Shown here piece after piece: positions 31,851 to 44,230 of a stretch of 64,000 bases of DNA; the first letter of the stretch is position 1, and each line of letters starts with the position of its first letter. This DNA is from Tipula vernalis (Eukaryota; Arthropoda; Insecta; Diptera; Tipulidae): the NCBI GenBank assembly GCA_958295665.1, contig OY282559.1, positions 253,389,461 through 253,453,460 of the forward strand. The letters are read 5' to 3'. Under the pieces are notes generated by a model. That model did no database searches and was not told the DNA's origin. It was given only the letters and a program-made list of their open reading frames with translations. Both the position numbers and the translations under genes were made by a program.

Positions 31851-33118
31851 AAAATTTGAATTAGTTGATTTTCTAAAATTACAATTATTAAAATTTTGAA
31901 TTTTTACAATTTCTAAATTTTCTCTGATTTAAGTTGTTTATTTTTCAAATTTAATGAAAATATAAAATTTTCAAAATTTTTAAAATTCTTAATTAATGTT
32001 CTCATGTTCTCATCTTAAACCCTAGAAATTCATTAAATTCTTAAACTATGAAATTCAGCACGATTAGGCACGATTTTATTTTATAATATGTAATTTAAAT
32101 GTTTCTTTTATTCCTGAAAACAATTTAAAAACTTGCAAATCCATAAATACCTTAAAATCTGGAAACAATTTACATTTGTAGATTTTTTGAAAACTTCATT
32201 AAAAATCTTTCTACTTTCAAATTATGTTTCGGAATGTTGATAATTTTAAAATTTAAAATTTCTAAAATTGGTATTCGTTAAACTATTATATAAATACTGA
32301 GAATTGTTAAAATTCCAAAAACTCTTGCTCCAGAGTAAAAAATACTAAAAATAAAAATTTTGCAAATTGTAAATATCTTGAACATTTTTTATTTCTGAAA
32401 ATACAAAATTGTATTAAATTCAATACTTGAATGTTCGAGATTATCGAAAACATTAAAATCTTAAACTTTCGAAAATTTAAAAATTTTGAGAATTTCTTGT
32501 AAATTTGTTAATTACGTAAAATTCCTTAAAAATATAGCAATCCCAAGAGGATTCCAAGAGTTCAGTTCAATTTTGTAGGAAATTTGAGCAGATAGAACTT
32601 CTGTAAATATCATCCTTCAAAATTTTTTAATTGTGAAATTATAAAATTTTTTAAACTTTTCAAATCAATAAAACTCTTTAAAAACCTTGGAAAAACGTAC
32701 ATTTTTTGGAAATTCGTACAAGTACATACATAAGTGTTTTTCTTGTTCTTCCAAAGATAATTCAAACATGAAATTTTTAAACAAAATTAGACCAATATTT
32801 ATGAGGTATAGACTAGCATCTGAAACCTAAAATATTTTTGGCCAAAAACTGATAAAATTAAGATCTCCAATTTATTCTTCAGTGCACTACAAACTTCGTT
32901 AAATGCTCTATCTAGTACTGTGAAGGAAGCCATTCGCTCATTGCTGAATTATGTCTAAAGGTGAATCAAATAAATTATAATTAGGTTAAAAATCAAACTA
33001 AATACATTCAGAATTTGAAATCCAAAATTTAATAAATAAATCTCGTTAAGGATGCGTTAATGATGATAAGTTCAAAGCGGAATATTTAAATGTTGGAATT
33101 TCTAAGAGTAATAATTAC
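31851..33118. other. AT-rich cryptic-simple DNA, no gene seen
   Basis: Same word usage as 30331..31092 (AAATTTTTAAAATTC-type). No coding or mobile-element motifs seen. Confidence 0.5.
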
Positions 33119-33198
33119 CTGATAAATCTACAGGCTCCGCCATTTGCTATAATGCAAATTTGGGATACCTTCACTATCTTCTTAGAAATGTTTAATAA
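33119..33198 (-). CDS. candidate first coding exon of a host gene
   Basis: On the minus strand an acceptor TTTTTATATTTCAG ends at 33199. The 80-nt exon then holds 55 nt of putative 5' UTR and an ATG at 33143 in strong context (GCAAATGGCG). It encodes MAEPVDLS and ends in phase 1 at a GTAATT donor (33118). A possible upstream non-coding exon ends at 33780 before GTAAGCA. The following exon could be at 28887..28930. This is inferred from splice signals and start context only; the gene is not recognised. Confidence 0.35.
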
Positions 33199-33206
33199 CT
33201 GAAATA

Positions 33207-35930
33207 TAAAAATTATATCCCTTGCTATTATACCTACTATACTGTATGTACGAGTACAAGTATGTGAGAAAAAAGGGATGTGTATTCTGTTATATATCTG
33301 GTGCATATTAGTTTTCTGTTGCCTTTATGCGGCTTTAGTTTCTATTTTGATTTATTGGATTTTTGGTGGTGGCATATCAAAAAATCAAAATGGGAAAAAA
33401 TCAACAAAATAAGAAAACGTATTTATATACAGCATACATTCATTCTACTACATAAAGGAAAATAAAAAATGCTTTAGGCAAAAAACTGGAAAATTAGGAC
33501 GTTATTATTGTGTATAACAGATTTTTATATTTATAAAATATAGAATGGAGTCAATTAATTAGAGCCGAAAACTGGGAGTGAGTGATTACATCAGTTTAGA
33601 ATAACACAAAAATGTAAGGAGCATTGTTATATCATATGGAAATTTCATATAATTTTCATGGGGAAAATCTACGCAACAACGGAAAGATATTTTATGTTGT
33701 AATCCCCACAACTAAAGTTTTACACAATTACAAAAAATTCAGCAATAATTTGTATATTTAAAAATGTGAAAATGCTTACCTATACTCACGTGCAGATAAG
33801 AGTGAACAACCATTTACCATTGCAAACCGGAAGTAAACACAAATTAAAATATCATTAACGTTCACCCTTATTTTGGAAAATGTGCCTCTTAACAACATTT
33901 TCGCTTTCAACCGTCGAGAATCCGTTTTAATTTTTGTTTATTTTTGTCAAATTATTTGGGTCACTCTGATGTCCTAAAATTTGACTTAAGCTTCTGTTAA
34001 TCGAGGTAGGACTCGTATAAGGAATCCGAGCCACAAACTCAATTTACTACATATTCCCCGAACATTTTGAACAATAGTGATATTTTTTAAAATATCAAAG
34101 AAATTTGGGCCGGCAAAAGAGCTTTATAACGCCATTTCCCGAATTTTATGTTTTACGGCCAGTTAAATCTTATCTTGAAGTATAAATCTAACAAACAATA
34201 TGAATCCCTTAAACTGTTTAACAACGATGGTCTCTCGAAATTTTGAATAAGGATTCGACGGGTTGTGAAACCATTTACTAGTTAGTGCATTTGTGTTTCC
34301 CACATAATTTTTGTGCTGAAATTCAGACATACCATTTCTATTCGTAAATTGGATGACAAACAAACATAAACATGTATGAATGTGTACTGACTTAGGACAA
34401 AAATAAAACGGTGGGTTAATACAAGATGACAAAAACAATAATAACATCATATGTCACCATAAAAATTGTGATTTCTCTGTGATCATCATCCTCCTGATTT
34501 TGGGATTGGTACGCTAGCCAACTGATTTATTCCAAATAAAAAATAAAATACCAAAATGGTAAACATATATGTACATAAGAGTACATTATTTTGGATTATG
34601 TTTAATTCTTATTACAGGCCATAGCATAAAATATTTGTTAATTTAGTATATTGAAACTTTAAGGTGGGGATAGGGCAAAATTCCACCTGAAAAAAGCTAG
34701 CTGCCTGGAAGCGTAAATTCAATCAATTTCATATTGCATGGTGGAAGCCATTTTCAAATTAAAGTTTATTCACTAAAATTTTCCTCTCAGTTCAACCGTT
34801 TTATCCGGGTAATTTTCTTTTTAAAATGTGTAAAGTATGTTTATTGTTAATAATGTGACGATTATGGCTATCATACAGCAGGTCACGTTGTCAACAGCGA
34901 TAGCTCGGACGGTTGGCACGTGGTATAAACAGGAGGGTGGATGGGTCTATGGTTCGATGCTCGTCGTAGCCAATGTTTTTATTACGGTTATTTACTGCGG
35001 ACATCGAAACATGTTTATACATCAATGCACAAATTCATAATAATCTAGTAAAAACAAGAACTTCCGAGATGTAGCGTACAAAGGAGGGCGCGGTTTAGTG
35101 ATTCAAAGTGAATAACGAACGACATATGTAAATACATTCACAACTCCGAATGTCGACAATGATATGAATGATGATGATTATGACAAGCCATAAACGATAT
35201 TTTCAGATGATTATGTGTCATAAACAGAATACTACTCAAGAATAAAGATGATTTATGACACGCGCAATAAAGGAAATTTCGGGAGCAGTATTAAACTGGT
35301 GGTACATAAACACGACCGACCGATGATATAAGCATGGACAGTTTTTGGTTTACTTTAAATCGTATATCAAGTGCAATAAATATGTTGTCATAGCCCCCAC
35401 CAGTGGAGAGCGGACAGATTTAAATAAGTAAAGTAAAAGCAAATATTAAAGTGTATAGTAAAGTGAAATGTGTTTAAATTGCAAAATCCAGATATGAACT
35501 CAGAAGCTCAGTTCGTAACAATAATATGGCTTTAAGGCTATCCAGACTACCTACCTACCCAACAAATCACTAAAAAACCTTAGAAAATTTACCCTTTACC
35601 TTTAGGACCGAATCTATATACATACTTTAAGCAATCGGCAATATTTACTAACGGTTGCTGCACGACCTGCAATAATCGCGAACAATGCGTACATTCTCTC
35701 AAAGCCGCCGGAAACTAGGTAGTTTGCAGCATTTCAGTCAGAAATCATAAGGTTTGAAGCGATCAGACACCCAACACTGAGATAATTAAACTAAATTAAA
35801 ATTTATTGCCGATTATAATATTTAAGAGGTTCTTCAACTTCAGTTACTGATGACCACGTTAAAACGTTATGGAGAAACGATCCATTACCAAAATTTGGAT
35901 GTCCATGTTCAATGAACCAGTCGGAGATCT
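33207..35930. other. AT-rich DNA, no supported gene
   Basis: Short frames only (for example 34837..35040 and 34450..34163) with no domains. A possible donor GTAAGCA lies on the minus strand at 33779. Nothing else recognisable. Confidence 0.45.
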
Positions 35931-36658
35931 GGGAGGTTACCGCGTAATCCGATTCGAATCTCAAAAATATACAAAAACTAAATCCGATTCGAAAATTGTT
36001 TGGTACCGCAGATGAGTTTTGGATTTCATTTTAGTATTGCCAAAAGCAATCTACTATATTTTAATTGCATCTCACTTCATTTATGTTTTAATTTAGTTGT
36101 CAAACGTCAAGAAATGCACAAACTAATTTTGGATGAAGATAATTGACAAAATTAGAGAAAATATTTTAGTTTTTACAAATAAAACATTTTATTTGAAAAA
36201 ATAAATTTTATAAAAATATTGTTTTGCATAGTGTGTGATGAGACCCATAAAAAAAAATTGTTCCAACATATAGATGTAGTTATACCTCTGTCTCACTCAC
36301 CCAATATTAGAATTTTGCCAACAACAATTTCAAATAATTTAGGGATTTCTTATGTTTTCCATGTAAGCCCGTTTGTAAAATATTTTTAAATTTCAAAAAT
36401 AATTCGCCAATTAATTGTACAGTTATTCCTTATCCGTGATAAAAATAGTTATCGAACAATATTTAATACTTTCGAGCAAAATTTTGATCCAAATTCGCAT
36501 TAGACGGTACCTCAAATACGAAAATGAAGTAATTAGCGATTTGATTTCTTAAATTCGGAATCACGGAATTCGAAACGAATCCGAAAGTAGAATATGACGG
36601 TACTAAATTTCCGAATACGAATCAATTTCCAGTAAAATCGGATTACTCGGTAGCCCCC
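35931..36658. mobile_element. non-autonomous TIR element, about 725 bp
   Basis: GGTTACCGCGTAATCCGATT (35935..35954) pairs with AATCGGATTACTCGGTAGCC (36637..36656). CTGG adjoins both outer edges and may be a duplication. The interior has no coding capacity. About 170 bp near 36370..36545 recur in opposite orientation at 43130..43300, so this is a dispersed family. Confidence 0.6.
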
Positions 36659-37285
36659 TGGCCCCCCCCCAGTTAGACCCGGAAAAACATGAATATCGAA
36701 GAGCGAGTTAAGGAGAAAATGAAAATCGTCCGTCTCTTTACCTTTACAACTAGTTTCTAAGCCGCAGAAGCGGGCGAATTTACAATAAACAAGGTGACCA
36801 GACTGGTACCCTCTCTAACTCTCACATATTTAGGACGTTTCCTTCATTTTGCATGGACGTACAATTTTTTTTCCATATAAGAAATCGAATCCGTGCAGAA
36901 GAGATGAATTTCATGTGCGCATATTGTATTGATGATATTTTAGCCGGTCGCAGAGTCAAAACATTATAAGGACCTTCGCAACATTTTGAAATGCATTACT
37001 GATATCGACTTAATCCACAAATTTTCTTAGTCAGAAAATCCCTAAAGATGGAATACGACCATCTTCAGAGAGAACCTTCAATAAAAACAGATTTTCTCCA
37101 AAACCCCTCACCCGAACGTACATATATTATAAAATATAAACCGAACTTGCCCTTTTTTACATTTATGGTATATCAGTAGTCGTGTATGCCCGGTAAATCG
37201 TCACTAATAGGCTCACTCTTTAAAAACGTTACTAAATTATCAAAATTTACTTCGAAAATCGATCGTCGGTTCACGAAACTTATAG
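36659..37285. other. no gene seen
   Basis: Somewhat less AT-rich than average. It starts with a C run. May include the 5' part of the Tc3-like relic that becomes recognisable near 37290. Confidence 0.35.
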
Positions 37286-37289
37286 ACGA

Positions 37290-37900
37290 TTTCATGTTTA
37301 TTATAGTGCACATAATCGTCCATCTGAGCTAGCCATCCGTCGAACTGCGGATAGATTTCGTATCAGATACACTCTTTAAATGGTGCAATAACACCAACAC
37401 GTTAGAGCACTGTGCATACTGAAGAGAATATTGCTGCTGTAAAGTATGGAAGAAGATTTAGATTTATCGATTACTCAGTGAGGTTCCTTCACACCCACGT
37501 AAGGTACAAGTGGGCAGGAATTAAGATCATAAAACCATAATTTGCATCATTTTTGCGTCGATTGGAATCTAGAACCAGTTGCGTCAGTGTCCAGACTGAC
37601 GCGTTGTTTTATCACAAAATTGTCTTCAGCAATGAGATTCATTTTCACGTAAAAGGTGAGTTAATAAGCATAATTGTCACTTATGGAGCGAGATCCTACA
37701 GATTCCACTAAACCCACAAAATTGCACTGATTGATGCGGTTTATTACACATTGACGGCATTATTGGACCTTCTTTCTTCAAAAATGAGGCCAAAGCTCAC
37801 GATACGTTATGGTCACCGGAAACCGTTACCGGACAATGATTAATTCGGACTACGCCTGAAATTCAGCTCTTAGATTTTTGCTTTTATTTTCTTCGTATTT
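37290..37900 (+). pseudogene. Tc3-like transposase relic (helix-turn-helix plus DDE)
   Basis: Fragments in order and in changing frames: NRPSELAIRRTADRF and EENIAAVK (N-terminal DNA-binding region near 37320..37440), RRFRFIDYSVRFLHTHVRYK near 37450, KIVFSNEIHFHV near 37620, where FSDEAHF-type catalytic sequence is expected, and HIDGIIGPSFFKNEA near 37755. The order and wording match insect Tc3/mariner-type transposases with a DUF4817-like N-terminus. The first catalytic Asp appears as Asn. Heavily frameshifted and inactive. Confidence 0.65.
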
Positions 37901-37942
37901 CTTATTGAAAATAACGCATAAATATATTTTCTTGTTTTTTTA

Positions 37943-39311
37943 ACCTTCGGTTGTCTCGCTATTCGATATTTTAGAAGAAATTTTATATAAGTGTTATATT
38001 TTCGGTTCTAAGTACAGTATCGCCGAGAGCCGTACCATTTTAGAAAGATGTTAATTCAGCCTAAATTATTAAGTAATTTAATAAAGCACTGTTATCTTAG
38101 ATGTTACAGCTAGATCGATCTTCGTTTATATTTTGGCCGATAGATGGCATTTTCCCCGCGAGTCTTAATATACACAAAACAGCATTCAAAAGAACAGCCT
38201 TTCAGAAAAGTCTAAAACTGAGTTTGCTTCTGCCCTAGTTTACCCTGCAAAGAGCTACAAAGTTGAAAAAGTTGTGTTTTGTATACAAACAATGATTAAA
38301 CATAAATGAGCTTACTTTCATATGCAGTAATATCGGAAGGGCAGACACGTGATATTGTTGCTGCATCTGGATTTCAAACTAAATTTGAATGAAAGATTTT
38401 CAAAGTATAAAACATTCAAAAATATTCGTTAAACTAATCATGTAATTAATGTCGGACTCTGATAGAAATTCTATTAAGATTAAAATGTTTTCGGGTTCTC
38501 TTTCTGTAAATGAAAGATTTTTGTAAAAATGAAAAAATAAAAATAATTTTGTAAAAATTATTGTAAAAATAATATTCCTTCTTTTATTTTAATTGGATTG
38601 TCTAAAGGAAATAACAGCTTTTGCGCCTTCAGCTCTTCTTCTGCTAACAACAATTGAGGCAGATCTTTTTCGGTTCAAAACTGATTTTAAATATTAGTTA
38701 ACTAAAAAGTGTATTCTTTCAATTTATTGATTTGGTATGAATATACGAAAAATGCACCAATTTCAATGGTTCAACCTTGTCCTTGGTATGAAATTGGGCA
38801 GTTTAATGATTTCATAAATTGTCCTCATTTGAATCAGTGGTTTATTAGCTATTAGATCTTAAATCAAATTTCCGTCCATTGTGATATCTAACCATTTCTG
38901 ACAACTTTTAGTTAGAAAAATCCATTATTTTAAATTTTTTAGCCCTCTGGTGGGCACACTGATTTCAGATTTGCAACCTTCTGTGGGTCAAACTGTAGCT
39001 ACATTAATTCAATATTTGCACAATTTTTAATCACTTGTTTAATGCATATAAACTGACTTTTATGAAAGGCTGCTGTTTTATCTATTAAATGCTGTTTTGG
39101 GTATATTAAGGTTCGCGGGAAAAATATCATCTATCGGTCAAAATATAAACGTAGAGTATTATCTAAGTGTAACATGTAAAACAGCAGTACTTTATTAAAT
39201 TAAATTACGTACGGCTTCGAACGATACTCTATTTAGAACCTAACATGTAAGACTTTACGTGAGAGCCAAAAATCTAAATCTAAAATATCGAATAACTGGA
39301 CAACCGAAGGT
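37943..39311. mobile_element. 1.37-kb element with about 250-bp inverted arms
   Basis: The left end ACCTTCGGTTGTC recurs inverted at the right (GACAACCGAAGGT). Similarity continues through TATTCGATATTTTAGA, GTATCG, TTTAATAAAG, ACGTTTATATTTTG and GATAGATG words, covering 37943..38200 and 39060..39311. The central 850 bp show no coding capacity. No clear target duplication. Long-arm foldback or non-autonomous DNA transposon. Confidence 0.75.
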
Positions 39312-40939
39312 AAGATAAAAAAATCAAAAGTATATATCCGTTATTATCAATGAGGAACACGAAAAAAAATAAAATCTAAGAGATGTTGGAAATTGTGAAA
39401 GTCGAATAAGCGATGTTTATTAAATTGACACCTTTGAAGCTAACATTATTTGCGTTATTCGTTCAAAATTAGACGGTCAGAACGCACTTCGTCAAGGATA
39501 ACCATGTGGCCGTATGCCCGAAATCATTTTTAAGTGTTAATGACATAAATTAATTTTTCGAATAAAAAAAATTGTTAATTGATCATTTCAATAAAGTTAG
39601 GAATTGGAGACTAAAATGCAGGGAAATATTCTGGGAGTTCTCCATTAGGATGTGGCCAGCCAAAAAGCCCTCCAGTTATAATATTATACATTTAAAGTGC
39701 CATTCAAGATGAACCGCTCTTCTTTAAACTCTCTTAGTTAATATTTAACAGAACATAACCCATTAAATGGCCATCGCCGTGTCCATCTCAATGAAATATT
39801 TGAAATTTTAAAATTTTGATCACCATGGTGTAAATTAAAGGCGCCACACTGACATTTTATGTAGCGACTAAAATCAAAATGTAAACTCGTCCTGACCTGC
39901 ATAAATATTAAATTTTATCACGATTTAAGTACTCCTAAAACTGGCAATAACAACATACCCACATAAAAATAAAGACCAATTTAAATCAACGTGAAATCAT
40001 AATCGACTGTCACTATCTATAGATACTAAAGTATTTTTTTACGATTTTCATTTTATTTTAGCTTTTACCAATCGCGTGTTATAATTAATAATTAATTCCC
40101 AAAGACAAGTGTGTGATATGTTGATGTGCCACAGCTGTTTTTATTACATTTTTCAGGGAAAATCTAACGAGAAACTATTGAATGTTCCATCTGTCAATAT
40201 GCGTCGTATTTACGTTTATGTATTGTAAAAAAAAACATTCAGAATTGTCGTAAAGTTTTTCCCGCTCCAATGATTCACCCCTCATCCCCCCAAACGAATA
40301 CATACACATAATTGGATATTTTATGATAAAATATTTTTTATGTTTTATCATGTTATATAATAAAATTTATCAATAATAATAAAGATAACAGCAATAATAT
40401 TACAGCAACAACATAAGTTGTATTAATAAAAAATAATTTATTTTTTTTAAAGTAGAACTATCAAATTATGTCTAAAAAGAAAAACTAACGAAAAATTATA
40501 ACTTACTGTACTTACGACAATGAGAAAACAATTTAGGAACGCGTTTCAAATACGTTAAGAGGTTTCTGAAAAATGTAGCTTAATTATTAACATAATTGTT
40601 TTCATTATTCGATAGAAGAATGAAAGTGGCTAATTTTAGTACTTACCAGGAGTTCTTAGCACCCTCAGTTTACCAGATTTTCCGGAAAAAGTAACTTAGA
40701 ACCCTTTAAAACCGTAAATATTTTTTTTGTTTCAAATGTATGTGATTTATTCCTTTCTTAAAATTTGGTAACGAAAACTTATTTAAGGAAATTGGACATA
40801 TGACATTTTATAGCAACTCAATTACTTATTTTAATTGGAATTAATAACGTAATTCAATAAAATTTGTAAATTGTAGATCTTAAGAAATAATCAAATCATA
40901 TAATTTTTGGTTAACTTATTCAATTTTGTTCTTCATCAT
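39312..40939. other. AT-rich DNA, no gene seen
   Basis: No motifs or structures beyond ordinary A/T runs. Confidence 0.5.
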
Positions 40940-42536
40940 CTAGTAAATCCGGGTGGGGTTGGAATCAAAATTATGAAATTCTGGGACTATCAATGGCAAT
41001 AAATCGATTAAATCCTTTTTATTTTTTACTCCTATTTTGATGGATCTTGGAGTAGCTTTCTGAACAACTCCAGTTTAATTTGTGTAGTTCCTCGACGCTT
41101 GACATTCAAATTTTTAAATGACTCGTTCTCATCCAGCGAATTTTTGTATTCAATTAACCCAAATGATTTAGTATATCTGATCCATTTAACGGAGTTCCAC
41201 AAACATTTGTTACCATCGGTATCAATATTTCTAAACATAAATTTTGTTTTTGCGGCTTGTCAAAAATCGAAAATATTTTCAGATCCCCTCTCAGTAGAGA
41301 TATATTGTTTGTGAGATCGAATCGATCTTACAAATTGATACCAGTCTTTTGGGTGGTGAATATTATAAGTAGTTCTCATTTCTTGTTCTCGATCGATGAT
41401 AGCACGAACACTGTCACACTCCATATGAGTGTGACCTACTTTAAAAAATATGTGCTCGATGACTTCGACATTTTCTGTACTGGTAACAAACATCATAAAC
41501 ATTGACGATACAAAACTATTCTTATTTTGTCCGACACAAGAGTCACTATAAAAGATTATTCGTTTGGTATTAATTTGAAACGCCTTTAAATGATGATGGC
41601 TTCATGCCAATGCCCAATGATGATTGGAGGCGTTATTGTGGGTTGTAAGATTGTACGTCCACAAAGCTCTTTTGTAAAATGAAATAGAGGTATTAATACA
41701 CGATGTTGCTAGGCAGTTTTGCATATCAAATGTTTACACTTTAAGAGATGCAACTAATTTTGCAATATTTTTATCTTTTTGCTTCTCCTTGCATGCTGCA
41801 TCAATGAAGGGCTGGTCTTTCAATTTTAAGTTTTCCCTTATCGGCTACCTCAGCGATGGAGATGGTTTTAGAGATGGTTTTTAAACTTAATTTTCATACT
41901 TTCGGATACTCGGGTATATTTCCAAATCAAAACAGGCTTCTCACCGTTTTCCACATGAAGTTTGTACATTTGACCCAAACTAAGATCTGAATGTAAGTAT
42001 TTCTGTTCGCTATCACGACGAGAATAATGTGATTCGTAAGCTGGGAATGAATTTTGATGTTCCTTGGCCACCTCAACAAAAGATTCGAGTAGGCAATACC
42101 ATGTAAATCGCAAATGGACCCAGCTCCACGATTTGTAAACATTTTACTAGCTACAGTGCGTACGAATTGATCTGTTTCTCCCAACGTATGTTTAAAACTT
42201 TCCAAACACACTTCAACGGGGGCGCATTTACCGATCCCAAAGCCCGGCCATCAAACATTAACTTTTATTCAGCGAAACTTATTTTTAAGCTTCATTTTCT
42301 CGGCAATTATTAAGTGGTTTGCATTCTCGACATTTTCGTTTTTTTCCATTAGAATAATAAGATTGCCCCAAATTTTGTTTGAGTAGTCGAGCTTTTTGAT
42401 TTTCACCAGTCGTTCCGAGTTGGTTTATGTTTTGTTCAATATCACTATAAGCGTATTTTGTTGGCCAAAATTTAATTCGAATTATTTTGTGTTTATTATT
42501 TTTCCAAGAAAATAACCAATTTGATTTAAGTGACAA
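40940..42536 (-). pseudogene. decayed copy of a conserved family of unknown function (DUF7869-like)
   Basis: Minus-strand pieces in N-to-C order: RKCRECKPLNNC (near 42320), CLESFKHTLGETDQFVRT (near 42180), FPAYESHYSRRDSEQKYLHS and LGQMYKLHVE (near 42030), then FYSDSCVGQNKNSFVSSMF (near 41540), VIEHIFFKVGHTHMECDSV, IHHPKDWYQFVR, and SVKWIRYTKSFGLIEYKNSL (near 41190), ending KDLIDLLPLIVPEFHNF before TAG at 40942. The order fits uncharacterised animal proteins that I associate with DUF7869; the SDSCxGQNKN and GHTHMExD patterns look nuclease-like. Several frameshifts and stops break it. No intron is evident, so it may be a transposon-borne or retrocopied gene. Confidence 0.6.
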
Positions 42537-42892
42537 AAGCCAACCTTTCGAAATAAAATATAAATTTAATATGTATTATGACTCTGGTGGCAGGTATCAC
42601 AACCAAGAACTAGAATTATGTTTAAATAAACCCAATTTTTTTTGGGTTAATGTTATTCTTGCGGGGATTTATCCTATGCAATTGTTGTTATAAATTTGTC
42701 AAGGAAATACGCTTTATGTATGGATTTTACTGGAATGATTTCTGTTACGTTTCACCCAGAACTAGCGACCAAAATAATTTAACCTTTACACTGCATAAAC
42801 CGTCGTAAAATAATCTAAAAATACAAAATGTACTTTAAGCTTTAAAAAGAAATAATTCACTTATAGTTATGTATGATACTAGTGAGCAAAAC

Positions 42893-42942
42893 GAGATATT
42901 ATCCACGAGAGATTAGACATTATCCCGAGTGGATAATATCTC
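42893..42942. repeat. perfect 14-bp stem inverted repeat
   Basis: GAGATATTATCCAC (42893..42906) and GTGGATAATATCTC (42929..42942) enclose 22 bp. The surrounding 42537..43129 has no supported gene. Confidence 0.85.
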
Positions 42943-43129
42943 CTTGCTTACGAGTGGCATACAACGTTTTATCCACTTTTGTTGAAATAAATTTCGTAAA
43001 CTAATAAGAAATAGTTCCATTTTGTGTTGTCACACTGAAGCATTGGGTGCGTCCGAATTGCGAATTTAAATGCACATTTTTTGAAAATGCGAAATTTTTT
43101 GTTCATATATTTTTTAGTTCTTCGAAATC

Positions 43130-43300
43130 CTCCATCTTCAAATCGAATATAACTTCATTTTCGTATTGGCGGTGGTAAAGTCTAACACGGATTCGGATCA
43201 AAATTTTGTTCGAAAGTAGGAAATATCGTTCGGCAACTATTTTTATCACGGATAGGATATAAGTTTATTGCAGAATTTTTTTTGAAATTAAAAAGTACAG
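43130..43300 (-). repeat. partial inverted copy of the 35931..36658 element
   Basis: Resembles the reverse complement of about 36370..36545, including ACTTCATTTTCGTAT, TTGGATCAAAATTTTG-type and CAACTATTTTTATCACGGAT words. The inverted ends are not preserved. Confidence 0.7.
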
Positions 43301-43306
43301 GGTAGG

Positions 43307-43950
43307 GCACGAATAACTACGAACAGTAAAGTTGAATAGCCTTTTTCGTAATAAACATTTTATTTCAAATTTTCTGTTAAATTAAAGATAATTCATTTAC
43401 ATTTTCCTTTCAATTCATTTCTTTAAAATAAACTGCTGCAGATGTCTTCCAACTTCATTAATACAACTTCTGCACCTTTTAATGACATTATTCTATCCGC
43501 TTTTATAGGGATTGGTAGAATTTCTCTAATTATTTTTGAAATCCCATCATTTAGCTCACGTATTGTGGTTGGTTTTAATTTGTAAACCTCCTTCTTACAA
43601 TATCCCTATATTAAAAAAAAATCAGGAGCTGTTAGTTCCGGGGATCTGGAAGGCCATCGTTAGTCGAATCCTTTCACTATATTTTTCTTTAAGCAAATTC
43701 ATCATGTTTGTTATGGTATGGCGTGTTGCTCTTCTTGTTTAAACCAGCAGTTTCTAAGTGCAATGCGTTTACGTCGTGGCTCGGGTAAAAAAAGCTTCTA
43801 ACATTTGTAAATAACGCTCATCATTTACTGTAACCGCTCGGTCATTTTCTTCAAAAAAAAAAAATAAAGACCAATGATCACTCTCAATGAAACTTCCGGA
43901 TGAAGTTGTTTTAGGTGGATTACTCTTTGATTTTCATGGCTATACTATAT
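43307..43950 (-). pseudogene. mariner/IS630-type transposase relic
   Basis: Read on the minus strand: VTVNDERYLQMLEAFFTRA, RRKRIALRNCWFKQEEQHA (QQDGATxH expected near here), MMNLLKEKYSERI, then a PDLTAPDFFLW-like remnant with the key words damaged. The end ACAGGGTAGGGCAC at the low-coordinate side looks like a terminal repeat of this group. Multiple frameshifts; the N-terminal half was not found. Inactive. Confidence 0.65.
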
Positions 43951-44104
43951 ACGACAATTCAGCTTATTTACATTTACATTTAAATCAAAGTCTCGTCACA
44001 CATGCTGGGCAATGAAATAAAGTCCTCACTTTGAATTGATCTTGTTACAAGGCAATCGATTTTTAGATCATGAATATCTTCCACTTTAACTTAAGCCTCC
44101 GCAA

Positions 44105-44230
44105 GTTTAAATCAAAACCCTGCCCTGGCCAAGACAAATAATTGTATTCAAGATTTTTGTATAATTTCGTGATAATGACTCTTCTTATGTATGGGAGCAT
44201 TATCGTGCATTGACATCGAAAACCCCTACT
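44105..44230 (-). pseudogene. Tc1-like transposase fragment
   Basis: Minus-strand reading gives SMHDNAPIHKKSHYHEIIQK and, in a shifted frame, LSWPGQGFDLN, resembling the second and third catalytic surroundings of Tc1 transposases (DNAPIH ... WPxxSPDLN). It adjoins a gag-protease relic of another element, so it is probably a nested insertion remnant. Confidence 0.45.
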
